This document shows positions 19,493-26,722 of a stretch of 64,000 nt of DNA, in pieces. The position numbers were made by a program, and so were the translations under genes. Under the pieces are notes generated by a model that searched no databases, was not told the origin of the DNA, and worked only from the letters and a program-made list of their open reading frames with translations. Numbering within the stretch: position 1 is the first letter of the stretch; every line of letters starts with the position of its first letter. Where the stretch lies: contig NZ_CP162004.1 in assembly GCF_040822115.1 (NCBI RefSeq), forward strand, positions 3,581,001-3,645,000. The letters run 5' to 3'. Origin of the DNA: Flavobacterium sp. WC2421. Lineage in GTDB: Bacteria > Bacteroidota > Bacteroidia > Flavobacteriales > Flavobacteriaceae.

Positions 19493-20056
19493 ATGTTTGA
19501 ACAATTAACCCAATTAGCCCAACAATTTGGTGTAGATTCTGTGATAAATAATGCAGCAGTACCAAATGAAAAAAACGAAGCAGTACTAGGTGAAGCCAGT
19601 AATTCAGTACTAAGCGGATTACAAAAAGTAGTTTCCGAAGGAGGCATTGACCAATTAGCTGGATTATTTCAAGGTAACAATGCTACAAATAGTACTAACC
19701 CAGTAGTACAAAAACTAACACAAGAATTATCAGGTAACTTAGGTGAAAAATTTGGAATAAATGCCTCTGATGCCTCTGGAGTAGCTTCTAAATTAATTCC
19801 TCAAATTTTGGGTGCTTTAGTAAGTAAAGCAAAAGATCCAAATGATTCCAGCTTTGAAATATCCGATATTATTGGAGCCATCACAGGAGATGCTGGGAAA
19901 AACTCTGGAATTATGGATGCAATCTCTACCTATGGAGGACAATTTAGCTTAGACCAAAATGGAGATGGCAAAGTAGATATTAGTGACGCAATGGATGCTG
20001 TTACCAAAAAAGGTGGTGGAATTGGCGGGATGCTAGGTGGTTTATTTGGAAAATAA
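19493..20056 (+). CDS. DUF937-like protein with an EF-hand-like loop
   Basis: This 187-aa protein starts at the ATG after the serA terminator (MFEQLTQLAQQFGVDSV); an earlier in-frame start would lie inside that terminator. The helical body with QLAGLFQGNN, KLTQELSGNLGEKFGI and LIPQILGALVSKA matches DUF937-like proteins. Residues DQNGDGKVDISDAMD form a calcium-binding EF-hand or dockerin-type loop with Asp/Asn at the ligand positions. The tail GGGIGGMLGGLFGK is glycine-rich. No signal peptide or membrane segment is visible. Function is unknown. Confidence 0.75.
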   Translation: MFEQLTQLAQQFGVDSVINNAAVPNEKNEAVLGEASNSVLSGLQKVVSEGGIDQLAGLFQGNNATNSTNPVVQKLTQELSGNLGEKFGINASDASGVASKLIPQILGALVSKAKDPNDSSFEISDIIGAITGDAGKNSGIMDAISTYGGQFSLDQNGDGKVDISDAMDAVTKKGGGIGGMLGGLFGK

Positions 20057-20076
20057 TAAACAACATACTTATTTTT

Positions 20077-20110
20077 AAAAATCATTTGCTTATCGTAAAT
20101 GATTTTTTTT
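20077..20110 (+). terminator. Intrinsic terminator
   Basis: Stem AAAAATCATTT / AAATGATTTTT (11 bp) with a 9-nt loop and trailing T residues, 20 bp after the DUF937-like gene. Confidence 0.75.
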
Positions 20111-20168
20111 GTTAAAACACTCACAACCAACTAATTATTTTTGTAAATTTAATTTCAATATTTCAATC

Positions 20169-20603
20169 ATGAAAAAAATTTTTTACATAGTAAGCGTTAT
20201 TTTATTTTCCATTTTTAGTTGTAAAACAGCTAATACAGCTTTAGTAAAGTCTAATAAAACAATTCCTACTCAAAATGATACCATCCGAATTGCTAACGAT
20301 GAATTAGAATATGAAGTAATAATTATTGACCCCGGTTTTAATACTTGGCTTGTTTCAAGAGCTTTTCCTCGAAATTATTATTCCCAATCGTATTTAGAAA
20401 GTAAAAACAGAATTTGGATTAGTGAATGGAATAACCGCGTTTTACAACCTTTTCGCTATAATCCCAATTTATATGAAATGAGTATATCTTACGATCCCAA
20501 TATTGACTATGGGTATGAAGTCAATTATTTAATTTATAATTATTTAGTTTATTTTCAAAATACCTATAAACAAAAACTTTTTGGATATGTTCCCTCAAGA
20601 TAA
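20169..20603 (+). CDS. Lipoprotein, DUF6146-like
   Basis: A 144-aa lipoprotein. The start at 20169 opens directly into the signal MKKIFYIVSVILFSIFSC, whose Cys is the lipidation site; an earlier in-frame codon overlaps the preceding terminator. The mature domain includes EYEVIIIDPGFNTWL, RNYYSQSYLESKNRIWISEWN and a Tyr-rich end VNYLIYNYLVYFQNTYKQK, the pattern of a small family confined to Bacteroidota and usually listed as DUF6146. Its role is unknown. The next gene begins 32 bp later and belongs to another family that often accompanies it. Confidence 0.72.
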   Translation: MKKIFYIVSVILFSIFSCKTANTALVKSNKTIPTQNDTIRIANDELEYEVIIIDPGFNTWLVSRAFPRNYYSQSYLESKNRIWISEWNNRVLQPFRYNPNLYEMSISYDPNIDYGYEVNYLIYNYLVYFQNTYKQKLFGYVPSR

Positions 20604-20635
20604 TCTTAGTATATTTGTAATCATTATAAATAAAA

Positions 20636-20938
20636 ATGAAAGGATTGAAGAAACGTTGGGGAATAGAATCTAATTTTCAACTTACCATAATAATTATTGT
20701 TTTTGCAATTACTGGATCTGCTTCGGCTTGGTTATCTAAACCTTTTTGTTTATGGTTGGGAATTATAAAAGAAGATTTAGGTATGTGGTTTACTCCTATT
20801 CGCCTTTTACTGATTTTCCCAATTTATCAAGTCCTTTTAGTGTTGAATGGATTTATATTTGGACAGTTCAAATTCTTCTGGGCTTTTGAAAAAAAAATGC
20901 TAAAACGAATGGGATTACGTTTTCTATTTAAAGATTAA
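20636..20938 (+). CDS. Small membrane protein, DUF6787-like
   Basis: A 100-aa protein with two hydrophobic segments (about residues 17-40 and 55-75) and a basic N-terminus MKGLKKRWGIESNFQLTIII. The C-terminus FWAFEKKMLKRMGLRFLFKD is strongly basic and likely cytoplasmic. Family appearance is that of DUF6787. It probably shares a transcript with the preceding lipoprotein gene. Its stop codon is one base from the stop of the convergent gene, with no visible terminator between them. Confidence 0.7.
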   Translation: MKGLKKRWGIESNFQLTIIIIVFAITGSASAWLSKPFCLWLGIIKEDLGMWFTPIRLLLIFPIYQVLLVLNGFIFGQFKFFWAFEKKMLKRMGLRFLFKD

Positions 20939-20939
20939 T

Positions 20940-21227
20940 TCACTCTCTTTTTTTAATCCAATAATTATAAATCCAGGTCAAGGTAAAACTTGGAATAATA
21001 TCGGTAAAGGGAATAATCTCTTCCAAAAAGGCGATCACACCCGCTACCTTTCCCACAGTTCCTTTATACATTTGAGTCATTAAAAAACCTGCAATTGGCG
21101 CCCAAATAACATCTGAAAACTCCCCAATCATAGGCACCGTAAACGACAGCATACCTATTCCATCAAAGAGTATCCCAAGTATTAAATTCTTAGTTTTATT
21201 ATTAGCTGCTAAAACTGGTGTATCCAT
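20940..21227 (-). CDS. Small membrane protein of unknown function
   Basis: A 95-aa protein with hydrophobic stretches around residues 15-36, 40-52 and 60-85, starting MDTPVLAANNKTKNLILGIL and ending YNYWIKKRE. No family is recognised; it resembles unannotated small inner-membrane proteins of flavobacteria. It is 48 bp downstream of msrA on the same strand and may be co-transcribed with it. Codon use is like that of its neighbours. Confidence 0.6.
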   Translation of the reverse strand: MDTPVLAANNKTKNLILGILFDGIGMLSFTVPMIGEFSDVIWAPIAGFLMTQMYKGTVGKVAGVIAFLEEIIPFTDIIPSFTLTWIYNYWIKKRE

Positions 21228-21275
21228 ATTCCATTACTTTAATAATTCGTTTCAAGAAAATTAATAATAGGTTTC

Positions 21276-21821
21276 TTATTTGAGTTTATCTTTAAAGACT
21301 TTTTTTAGCTTTTCGATTTTAGGAGTGATTACATAAGAGCAATACGCCTGCAATTTATTCTGATTGTAGTAATCATTATGATATTCTTCTGCCTTATAAA
21401 ACGTAGATACTGGTGAGATTTGCGTAACAATAGGAGCATCAAAAGTATTTTCTTCAGTCATTAACGAAATATAGGCTTTCGAAATCTCTTTTTGCATTTC
21501 GCTGTGATAAAATATTTCACTTCTATATTGCGTCCCAATATCATTCCCTTGACGGTTTAATGTTGTAGGATCATGAGTTGCAAAAAACACCTCTAATAAT
21601 TCGCCAAAAGAAATCTCATTGGGATCAAAAGCAATTTCTATGGCTTCAGCATGTCCTGTATCTCCATTACAAATTTCAGCATAAGTAGGATTTAAAGTAT
21701 GTCCTCCAATATACCCCGAACCAACACTTTTCACTCCCTTTAACTCTAAAAACACTGCTTCAGTACACCAAAAGCAACCTCCAGCAAATGTGGCTTTCTC
21801 CATTGTATTTTGTAATTCCAT
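21276..21821 (-). CDS. msrA: Peptide-methionine (S)-S-oxide reductase
   Basis: This 181-aa enzyme repairs methionine-S-sulfoxide in proteins. The active-site motif GCFWCTEAVF lies near residue 15, followed by GYIGGHTLNPTYAEICNGDTGHAEAIEI and FFATHDPTTLNRQGNDIGTQYRS, which are diagnostic of MsrA. A resolving Cys is present in the C-terminal part (QAYCSYVITP). No signal peptide or fused MsrB domain is seen. A -7-like box TAAATTTG lies at 21860-21867 upstream. Confidence 0.95.
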   Translation of the reverse strand: MELQNTMEKATFAGGCFWCTEAVFLELKGVKSVGSGYIGGHTLNPTYAEICNGDTGHAEAIEIAFDPNEISFGELLEVFFATHDPTTLNRQGNDIGTQYRSEIFYHSEMQKEISKAYISLMTEENTFDAPIVTQISPVSTFYKAEEYHNDYYNQNKLQAYCSYVITPKIEKLKKVFKDKLK

Positions 21822-21859
21822 TTAATAAATTCTTAATTTAAATTCTATTTATGACTATC

Positions 21860-21867
21860 CAAATTTA
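21860..21867 (-). promoter_or_regulatory. Candidate -7 box for msrA
   Basis: TAAATTTG on the minus strand matches TAnnTTTG, 38 bp before the msrA start; no matching -33 TTG is seen. Confidence 0.35.
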
Positions 21868-21978
21868 ACCTATTTAATAGACTTCTTTCTTTTTCATTAA
21901 CTAAAATTTATAGTTTGTGGGATTAAATTTATACCAATAATCATTAAAATCTTTGTTTCTTTGTACAAACTGGTTAAA

Positions 21979-22641
21979 ATGATACAAGCAAAAAATTTAC
22001 ATAAATATTACGATGAACTTCATGTTTTAAAAGGAGTTGACTTACATATAAAAAAGGGAGAAATCGTATCTATTGTAGGGGCATCAGGAGCAGGTAAAAC
22101 TACTCTTTTACAGATTTTAGGAACATTAGATAGACCTTCAACAGAAAATGAAATTGTTCTTCGTATCAATAATGAAGATATTTTGACCATGAAAGATAAA
22201 AATTTATCCAAATTTAGGAATCTAAATCTGGGCTTTATTTTTCAATTCCATCAGCTATTGCCTGAATTTACTGCCTTAGAAAATGTATGTATTCCTGCCT
22301 TTATAGCTAATAAACCGAAAAAAGAAACTGAGATTGAGGCCGAAAAATTATTAACTTATCTAGGTCTTTCTCATAGAATGAATCACAAACCCAATGAGCT
22401 TTCGGGTGGAGAACAACAACGAGTAGCAGTAGCAAGAGCGTTAATAAATAAACCAGCGGTCATTTTTGCAGATGAACCTTCGGGGAATCTTGATACAGCA
22501 TCAGCAGAGAACTTACATCAGTTATTTTTTAAATTGCGTGATGAATTTGGACAAACATTTGTAATAGTCACACATAATGAAGATTTAGCCAATATGGCCG
22601 ACAGAAAATTAATTATGATTGACGGTATGATTAGTAACTAA
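21979..22641 (+). CDS. ABC transporter ATP-binding protein, LolD-like
   Basis: This 220-aa nucleotide-binding subunit carries Walker A GASGAGKT (residues 34-41), Q-loop [19 protein letters not shown], signature LSGGEQQR and Walker [13 protein letters not shown]. The [19 protein letters not shown] wording is that of the LolD/MacB exporter family, which in LolCDE extracts lipoproteins from the inner membrane. The start at 21979 ([19 protein letters not shown]) fits the family N-terminus better than an upstream TTG. No permease (LolC/E) gene is adjacent, as is common in Bacteroidota where it is encoded elsewhere. Confidence 0.88.
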   Translation: MIQAKNLHKYYDELHVLKGVDLHIKKGEIVSIVGASGAGKTTLLQILGTLDRPSTENEIVLRINNEDILTMKDKNLSKFRNLNLGFIFQFHQLLPEFTALENVCIPAFIANKPKKETEIEAEKLLTYLGLSHRMNHKPNELSGGEQQRVAVARALINKPAVIFADEPSGNLDTASAENLHQLFFKLRDEFGQTFVIVTHNEDLANMADRKLIMIDGMISN

Positions 22642-22700
22642 AACAGTTTAAAGTTCATTAAAAATGACGAAACATTTTAAACATTAAACTTTAAACAAAA

Positions 22701-23465
22701 ATGAATCCATCTGAACTCAAATCATTTCTTGATGAGAAAGTGATACAATACAATACACTCGACTTTATCGATAGTGATCCCGTTCAGATCCCACATCTTT
22801 TTACCCAAAAAGAAGATATTGAAATTGCAGGCTTTTTAAGTGCCACAATTGCTTGGGGAAATCGTAAAATGATCATCAAAAACTCCCACAAGATGATGGA
22901 TTTAATGGGGAATGCCCCCTACGATTTTATAATGTCCCATACTGAAACTAATCTAGAACAACTGGAATCATTTGTACACAGAACCTTCAACGGACAAGAT
23001 TTTACATTCTTCATTAAAAGTTTAAAAAACATTTATCAAAACCATAATGGATTAGAATGCGTATTTACTAATAACCAAGATTTAGAAACTATGCAACTAT
23101 CCATTTCAGAATTCAAAAAAATATTTTTTGAAATTCCACATCAATACCGAACACAAAAACATGTTTCGGATCCAATGAACAATTCAGCTGCAAAACGCAT
23201 CAACATGTATTTAAGATGGATGGTACGCCAAGACAACAAAGGAGTTGACTTAGGAATATGGAAAAATATTTCAACCGCTTCCCTATCCTGTCCACTTGAT
23301 GTTCATTCTGGAAATGTAGCTCGAAAGCTAGGTTTATTATCCAGAAAACAAAATGATGGAAAGGCACTTGCCGAACTAGATCTACAACTTCGAAGATTAG
23401 ATTCTAATGACCCTGTAAAATATGATTTTGCCCTGTTTGGTCTAGGGGTTTTTGAAGGTTTTTAA
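22701..23465 (+). CDS. TIGR02757 family protein
   Basis: This 254-aa protein shows the conserved words of the TIGR02757 family: LDEKVIQYNTLDFIDSDPVQIPH, AGFLSATIAWGNRKMII, NNSAAKRINMYLRWMVR and CPLDVHSGNVARKLGL. The C-terminal part with helix and DVH resembles DNA-glycosylase-like helical folds, so a nucleic-acid role has been supposed for the family, but it is unproven. It is cytoplasmic, with no membrane segment. It lies 59 bp after the LolD-like gene and may share its transcript. Confidence 0.85.
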   Translation: MNPSELKSFLDEKVIQYNTLDFIDSDPVQIPHLFTQKEDIEIAGFLSATIAWGNRKMIIKNSHKMMDLMGNAPYDFIMSHTETNLEQLESFVHRTFNGQDFTFFIKSLKNIYQNHNGLECVFTNNQDLETMQLSISEFKKIFFEIPHQYRTQKHVSDPMNNSAAKRINMYLRWMVRQDNKGVDLGIWKNISTASLSCPLDVHSGNVARKLGLLSRKQNDGKALAELDLQLRRLDSNDPVKYDFALFGLGVFEGF

Positions 23466-23600
23466 TTTATACACTAGTATATTTAAAATAACTAAACAAA
23501 AAGAATTTAAATATATCCCTCAAAGAGCTATTTTCTAAATTTTTAAATAAGATTTAACATTAAAAAAAGTAGTCTTTCACTTTCATATTCATAAATTAAT

Positions 23601-23662
23601 GCCTTTAATCGATGTTTTTAGCATTTAATCGATGTGCGGAACGAAGATTTATATTAAATTTG
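23601..23662 (+). promoter_or_regulatory. Direct-repeat operator and -7 box before the five-gene envelope cluster
   Basis: GCCTTTAATCGATGT (23601-23615) and GCATTTAATCGATGT (23621-23635) are direct repeats with one mismatch and a 20-bp period, close to two helical turns. A -7 box TAAATTTG lies at 23655-23662, 19 bp after the second copy, so the repeat covers the -33 position where no TTG is found. That arrangement fits an activator-dependent promoter. The rest of the 297-bp gap (23466-23762) is AT-rich with no gene; the transcript leader would be about 95 nt. Confidence 0.55.
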
Positions 23663-23762
23663 GTTTAATTAAATAAGAAAAGACTTTAAAAGAAGAAAAT
23701 CTAGATTAAACAAAATAACACAACTGAATTTCAATTATAAAAAAATTAAAAAAAGTCAAACA

Positions 23763-24131
23763 ATGAGTGAATCAAAAAAAATTCTTTTGGCAGAAGATAA
23801 CTCAATCCTCTCATTATTACTCAAATTCAAATTAGAGAAAGAAGGGTATAAACTTTTCATGGCCATTAATGGAAAACAAGCAATTGAAATAATAGAAGAA
23901 CACAGCCCTGATCTAATTCTTACTGATATAATGATGCCATTTGTAAGCGGATTAGAAGTAATAAGTCACGTAAGAAACAAATTAGAATACATAACGCCAA
24001 TCATTGTGTTTTCATCAGCAGGTCAGGAAGAAATGGTTCTCAAAGCATTTAATTTAGGTGCAACTGATTTTATGAGTAAGCCATTCAGCCCAAATGAATT
24101 AAGTATAAGAATAAAAAGATTATTACGATAG
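23763..24131 (+). CDS. Single-domain response regulator (receiver only)
   Basis: This 122-aa CheY-like protein has acidic pair ED (11-12), phosphoacceptor Asp55 in LILTDIMMP, a switch Ser in IVFSSAGQ and Lys106 in MSKPFSP. There is no output domain, so it must act by protein contact, presumably on a neighbour in the cluster. It is the first gene of a run in which gaps are only 21, 21 and 29 bp followed by a 4-bp overlap. No histidine kinase is adjacent, so its phosphodonor is unknown. Confidence 0.9.
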   Translation: MSESKKILLAEDNSILSLLLKFKLEKEGYKLFMAINGKQAIEIIEEHSPDLILTDIMMPFVSGLEVISHVRNKLEYITPIIVFSSAGQEEMVLKAFNLGATDFMSKPFSPNELSIRIKRLLR

Positions 24132-24152
24132 AAAAAAATTGGTAAACAAAAT

Positions 24153-25262
24153 ATGGTAAATATATTTCAATATATTGTCGACTATCTAAAATATGCCCCT
24201 ACAATTATTCAATTGTCTTGGGCTTTGAGTGCTGTATTTACATTTACAATAATTAGTTTAACATTCTATTTAAAACACTTAAGAAGTCGTCTAAGGACTA
24301 AAGAAAGAATCCAAAAAGTATATGAAAAAAAATATGAAGCTGATTTAATAGAATATTTATATTCGGGTAATGAAGAAGAGGAAGTGAGTCCTGAACAACA
24401 AAAAATTATTAATTATTTGAAAAAAAGTTCAGAAGATAGTTTAAAAAGAAAACTAATCATCTCGACCTTGTTGAAATTGAGAAGCGAAATTTCTGGTGAA
24501 ACAGCTAATGACATCCAGAAACTATATTACCAAACAGGACTTATTAATTATGCCTCATCAAAACTGAAACATAAAAAATGGAATATAATTGCAAAAGCAA
24601 TTAAAGAGCTTACCCAATTTGGAATTAAAGATGTGCATGACGACGTAATTCTTTTAATAAATCATCCAAAAAAAGAAGTGCGTAAAGAAATCCAAATGTA
24701 TTTAGTAAAATTATTCCATTTTGAAGGACTTGATTTTCTAAATGTATTAAAAACTCCATTATCAGAGTGGGACCAAATTCAATTATTAGAAATTCTTCAA
24801 AATTTTGAAGACCAAAAAATACCAGATATAAATGAATGGTTAGAATCAAGAAATAGTACCGTTGTTCTTTTTGCTTTAAAACTAGCCAAAATTTACAATC
24901 AGTTTGAAGCCAAAGATGTAATTATAAAACTTCTGAATCATTCAGAAATGCAGGTTAGAATAGAAGCAATTGATGTGCTTTCCAACATGGGAGTTATTGA
25001 AGCGGTCGCAATATTAAAAAATGATTTTGATCAACGTGATATAGAGGAACAGATTGCCTTCTTTAAAATGTTGGAAAGCATGTATGACACTAGCGATATT
25101 TCTTTCATTTCACAATTTATTAATCATGAAAACTTTTATATAAAAGTATCTGTAATGAAAATATTGAAAGTAATTAATGTTGATAATGAATCCAATACAT
25201 TTAAAATAATTACTACAGATAAAGAATTTTCAGAAAGTATCAATTTAATTAAAGCCAGTTAA
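24153..25262 (+). CDS. Membrane-anchored HEAT-repeat protein
   Basis: A 369-aa protein with one N-terminal transmembrane segment (about residues 18-40, IIQLSWALSAVFTFTIISLTF), a charged linker and then alpha-solenoid repeats of the HEAT type. Recognisable units are IIAKAIKELTQFGIKDVHDDV, VRKEIQMYLVKLFHFEGL, VVLFALKLAKIYNQFEAK and VRIEAIDVLSNMGVIEAV. With no catalytic motif it is probably a cytoplasmic scaffold at the inner membrane. Its place between a lone receiver and a processive glycosyltransferase suggests that it couples the signal to the synthase; this is inference from order only. Confidence 0.78.
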   Translation: MVNIFQYIVDYLKYAPTIIQLSWALSAVFTFTIISLTFYLKHLRSRLRTKERIQKVYEKKYEADLIEYLYSGNEEEEVSPEQQKIINYLKKSSEDSLKRKLIISTLLKLRSEISGETANDIQKLYYQTGLINYASSKLKHKKWNIIAKAIKELTQFGIKDVHDDVILLINHPKKEVRKEIQMYLVKLFHFEGLDFLNVLKTPLSEWDQIQLLEILQNFEDQKIPDINEWLESRNSTVVLFALKLAKIYNQFEAKDVIIKLLNHSEMQVRIEAIDVLSNMGVIEAVAILKNDFDQRDIEEQIAFFKMLESMYDTSDISFISQFINHENFYIKVSVMKILKVINVDNESNTFKIITTDKEFSESINLIKAS

Positions 25263-25283
25263 TTATACTAAAAAACTACCCAA

Positions 25284-26693
25284 ATGATAATAGATTTAAT
25301 TCAATACCTATTTTTTGGTTTTGCACTTACTGCAATTCTATCCTATATCATATTAGCCACAATTTCAGCAATTGAGACAATAGAATATATGAAAAAAAAT
25401 AGCTTTGTTAATTATAAAGAAATATTATCATCTTCAATTTCTCCTTCCATTTCAATTATTGCACCTGCCTATAATGAAACTTTAAATATTGTAGAAAACG
25501 TACGCTCTTTATTATCAAACCATTATGTAAATTACGATGTAATCATAGTAAATGACGGAAGTAAAGATGATAGTCTTGAAAAACTTATTAAAGCGTATGA
25601 CTTAGTTAAAGTAGACTACCTTATCAATAACCAAATCCCAACAAAACCGCTTAGAAAAGGAGTCTTTAAATCCACTAACCCTGCTTTTGAAAAATTGATT
25701 GTAGTTGATAAAGAAAATGGTGGAAAAGCAGATGCATTGAATACTGGACTAAACATTAGCCCTAATAAATATGTAGCATGTATTGATGTCGATTGTTTAT
25801 TACTAGAGGAATCCTTACAAAAAATGATTAAACCCTTTCTAGAATCTACGGATGAAAAGGTAATTGCTGCGGGAGGAGTTATCCGAATTGCAAATTCATG
25901 CATCATAAAAGACGGTAAATTACTAGATGTGAACTTGCCTAAAAATTTAATAGTAAGAGGGCAAATTTTAGAATATCTAAGAGCTTTTTTATTAGGTAGA
26001 ATGGCATGGAGTAAATTGAATGGTTTATTAGTTATTTCGGGCGCCTTTGGTTTATTTGATAAAAAAATAGCTATTGAGGTGGGAGGTTACGACACCAAAA
26101 CTGTTGGAGAAGATATGGAAATCATTGTGAGAATGAGAAGACATATGGAAGAGCAAAAAATAAAATATAAAGTAGCCTATATTCCAGATCCACTTTGTTG
26201 GACTGAAGCGCCGGATAATTATAAAATCTTTATTTCACAAAGAAATAGATGGACCCGAGGAACCATTGAAACATTAAAAAAACATCGTAAAATTGGTTTT
26301 AACCGTAAATACAATGCATTAGGAACCATTAGCTATCCTTATTGGTTAATTTATGAAAGACTGGCTCCAGTAATTGAAATTATGGGTTTATTCTATTTTT
26401 TATTTCTTTTACTAAATCATAATGTAAAATGGGATTATGCAATAGCATTCATTGTACTATCTTATTTATTTACTGTATTCTTTTCGATTATTACTATCAT
26501 TTCTGAAGAGCTTACTTACCACCAGTATAAGAAAAAAGGAATTGGTTTACAATTAATCAGCACAGCCTTTTTAGAGCCTTTCACAAATCATCCCTTTATT
26601 CTATATGCAGCAATTAAAGGTAATTTTGATTACTATTTTAACAAAAAAATAAAATGGGGAGAAATGACTAGAAAAGGAATGACAAATGATTAA
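25284..26693 (+). CDS. Processive family-2 glycosyltransferase, membrane-bound
   Basis: This 469-aa enzyme has an N-terminal transmembrane helix (about 5-30), a GT-A domain and C-terminal membrane helices (about 375-395, 400-425 and onward). GT2 motifs are APAYNET (60-66), VNDGSKDDS (89-97), DVD (168-170), GED (275-277) and QRNRW (319-323). The QxxRW motif marks synthases that both polymerise and translocate a glycan, as in PgaC, HasA and NfrB. The donor sugar is unknown. The downstream outer-membrane barrel supplies a plausible exit route. Confidence 0.9.
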   Translation: MIIDLIQYLFFGFALTAILSYIILATISAIETIEYMKKNSFVNYKEILSSSISPSISIIAPAYNETLNIVENVRSLLSNHYVNYDVIIVNDGSKDDSLEKLIKAYDLVKVDYLINNQIPTKPLRKGVFKSTNPAFEKLIVVDKENGGKADALNTGLNISPNKYVACIDVDCLLLEESLQKMIKPFLESTDEKVIAAGGVIRIANSCIIKDGKLLDVNLPKNLIVRGQILEYLRAFLLGRMAWSKLNGLLVISGAFGLFDKKIAIEVGGYDTKTVGEDMEIIVRMRRHMEEQKIKYKVAYIPDPLCWTEAPDNYKIFISQRNRWTRGTIETLKKHRKIGFNRKYNALGTISYPYWLIYERLAPVIEIMGLFYFLFLLLNHNVKWDYAIAFIVLSYLFTVFFSIITIISEELTYHQYKKKGIGLQLISTAFLEPFTNHPFILYAAIKGNFDYYFNKKIKWGEMTRKGMTND

Positions 26694-26722
26694 ATTACCT
26701 AAATAAATAGAGATAGTAAAAT

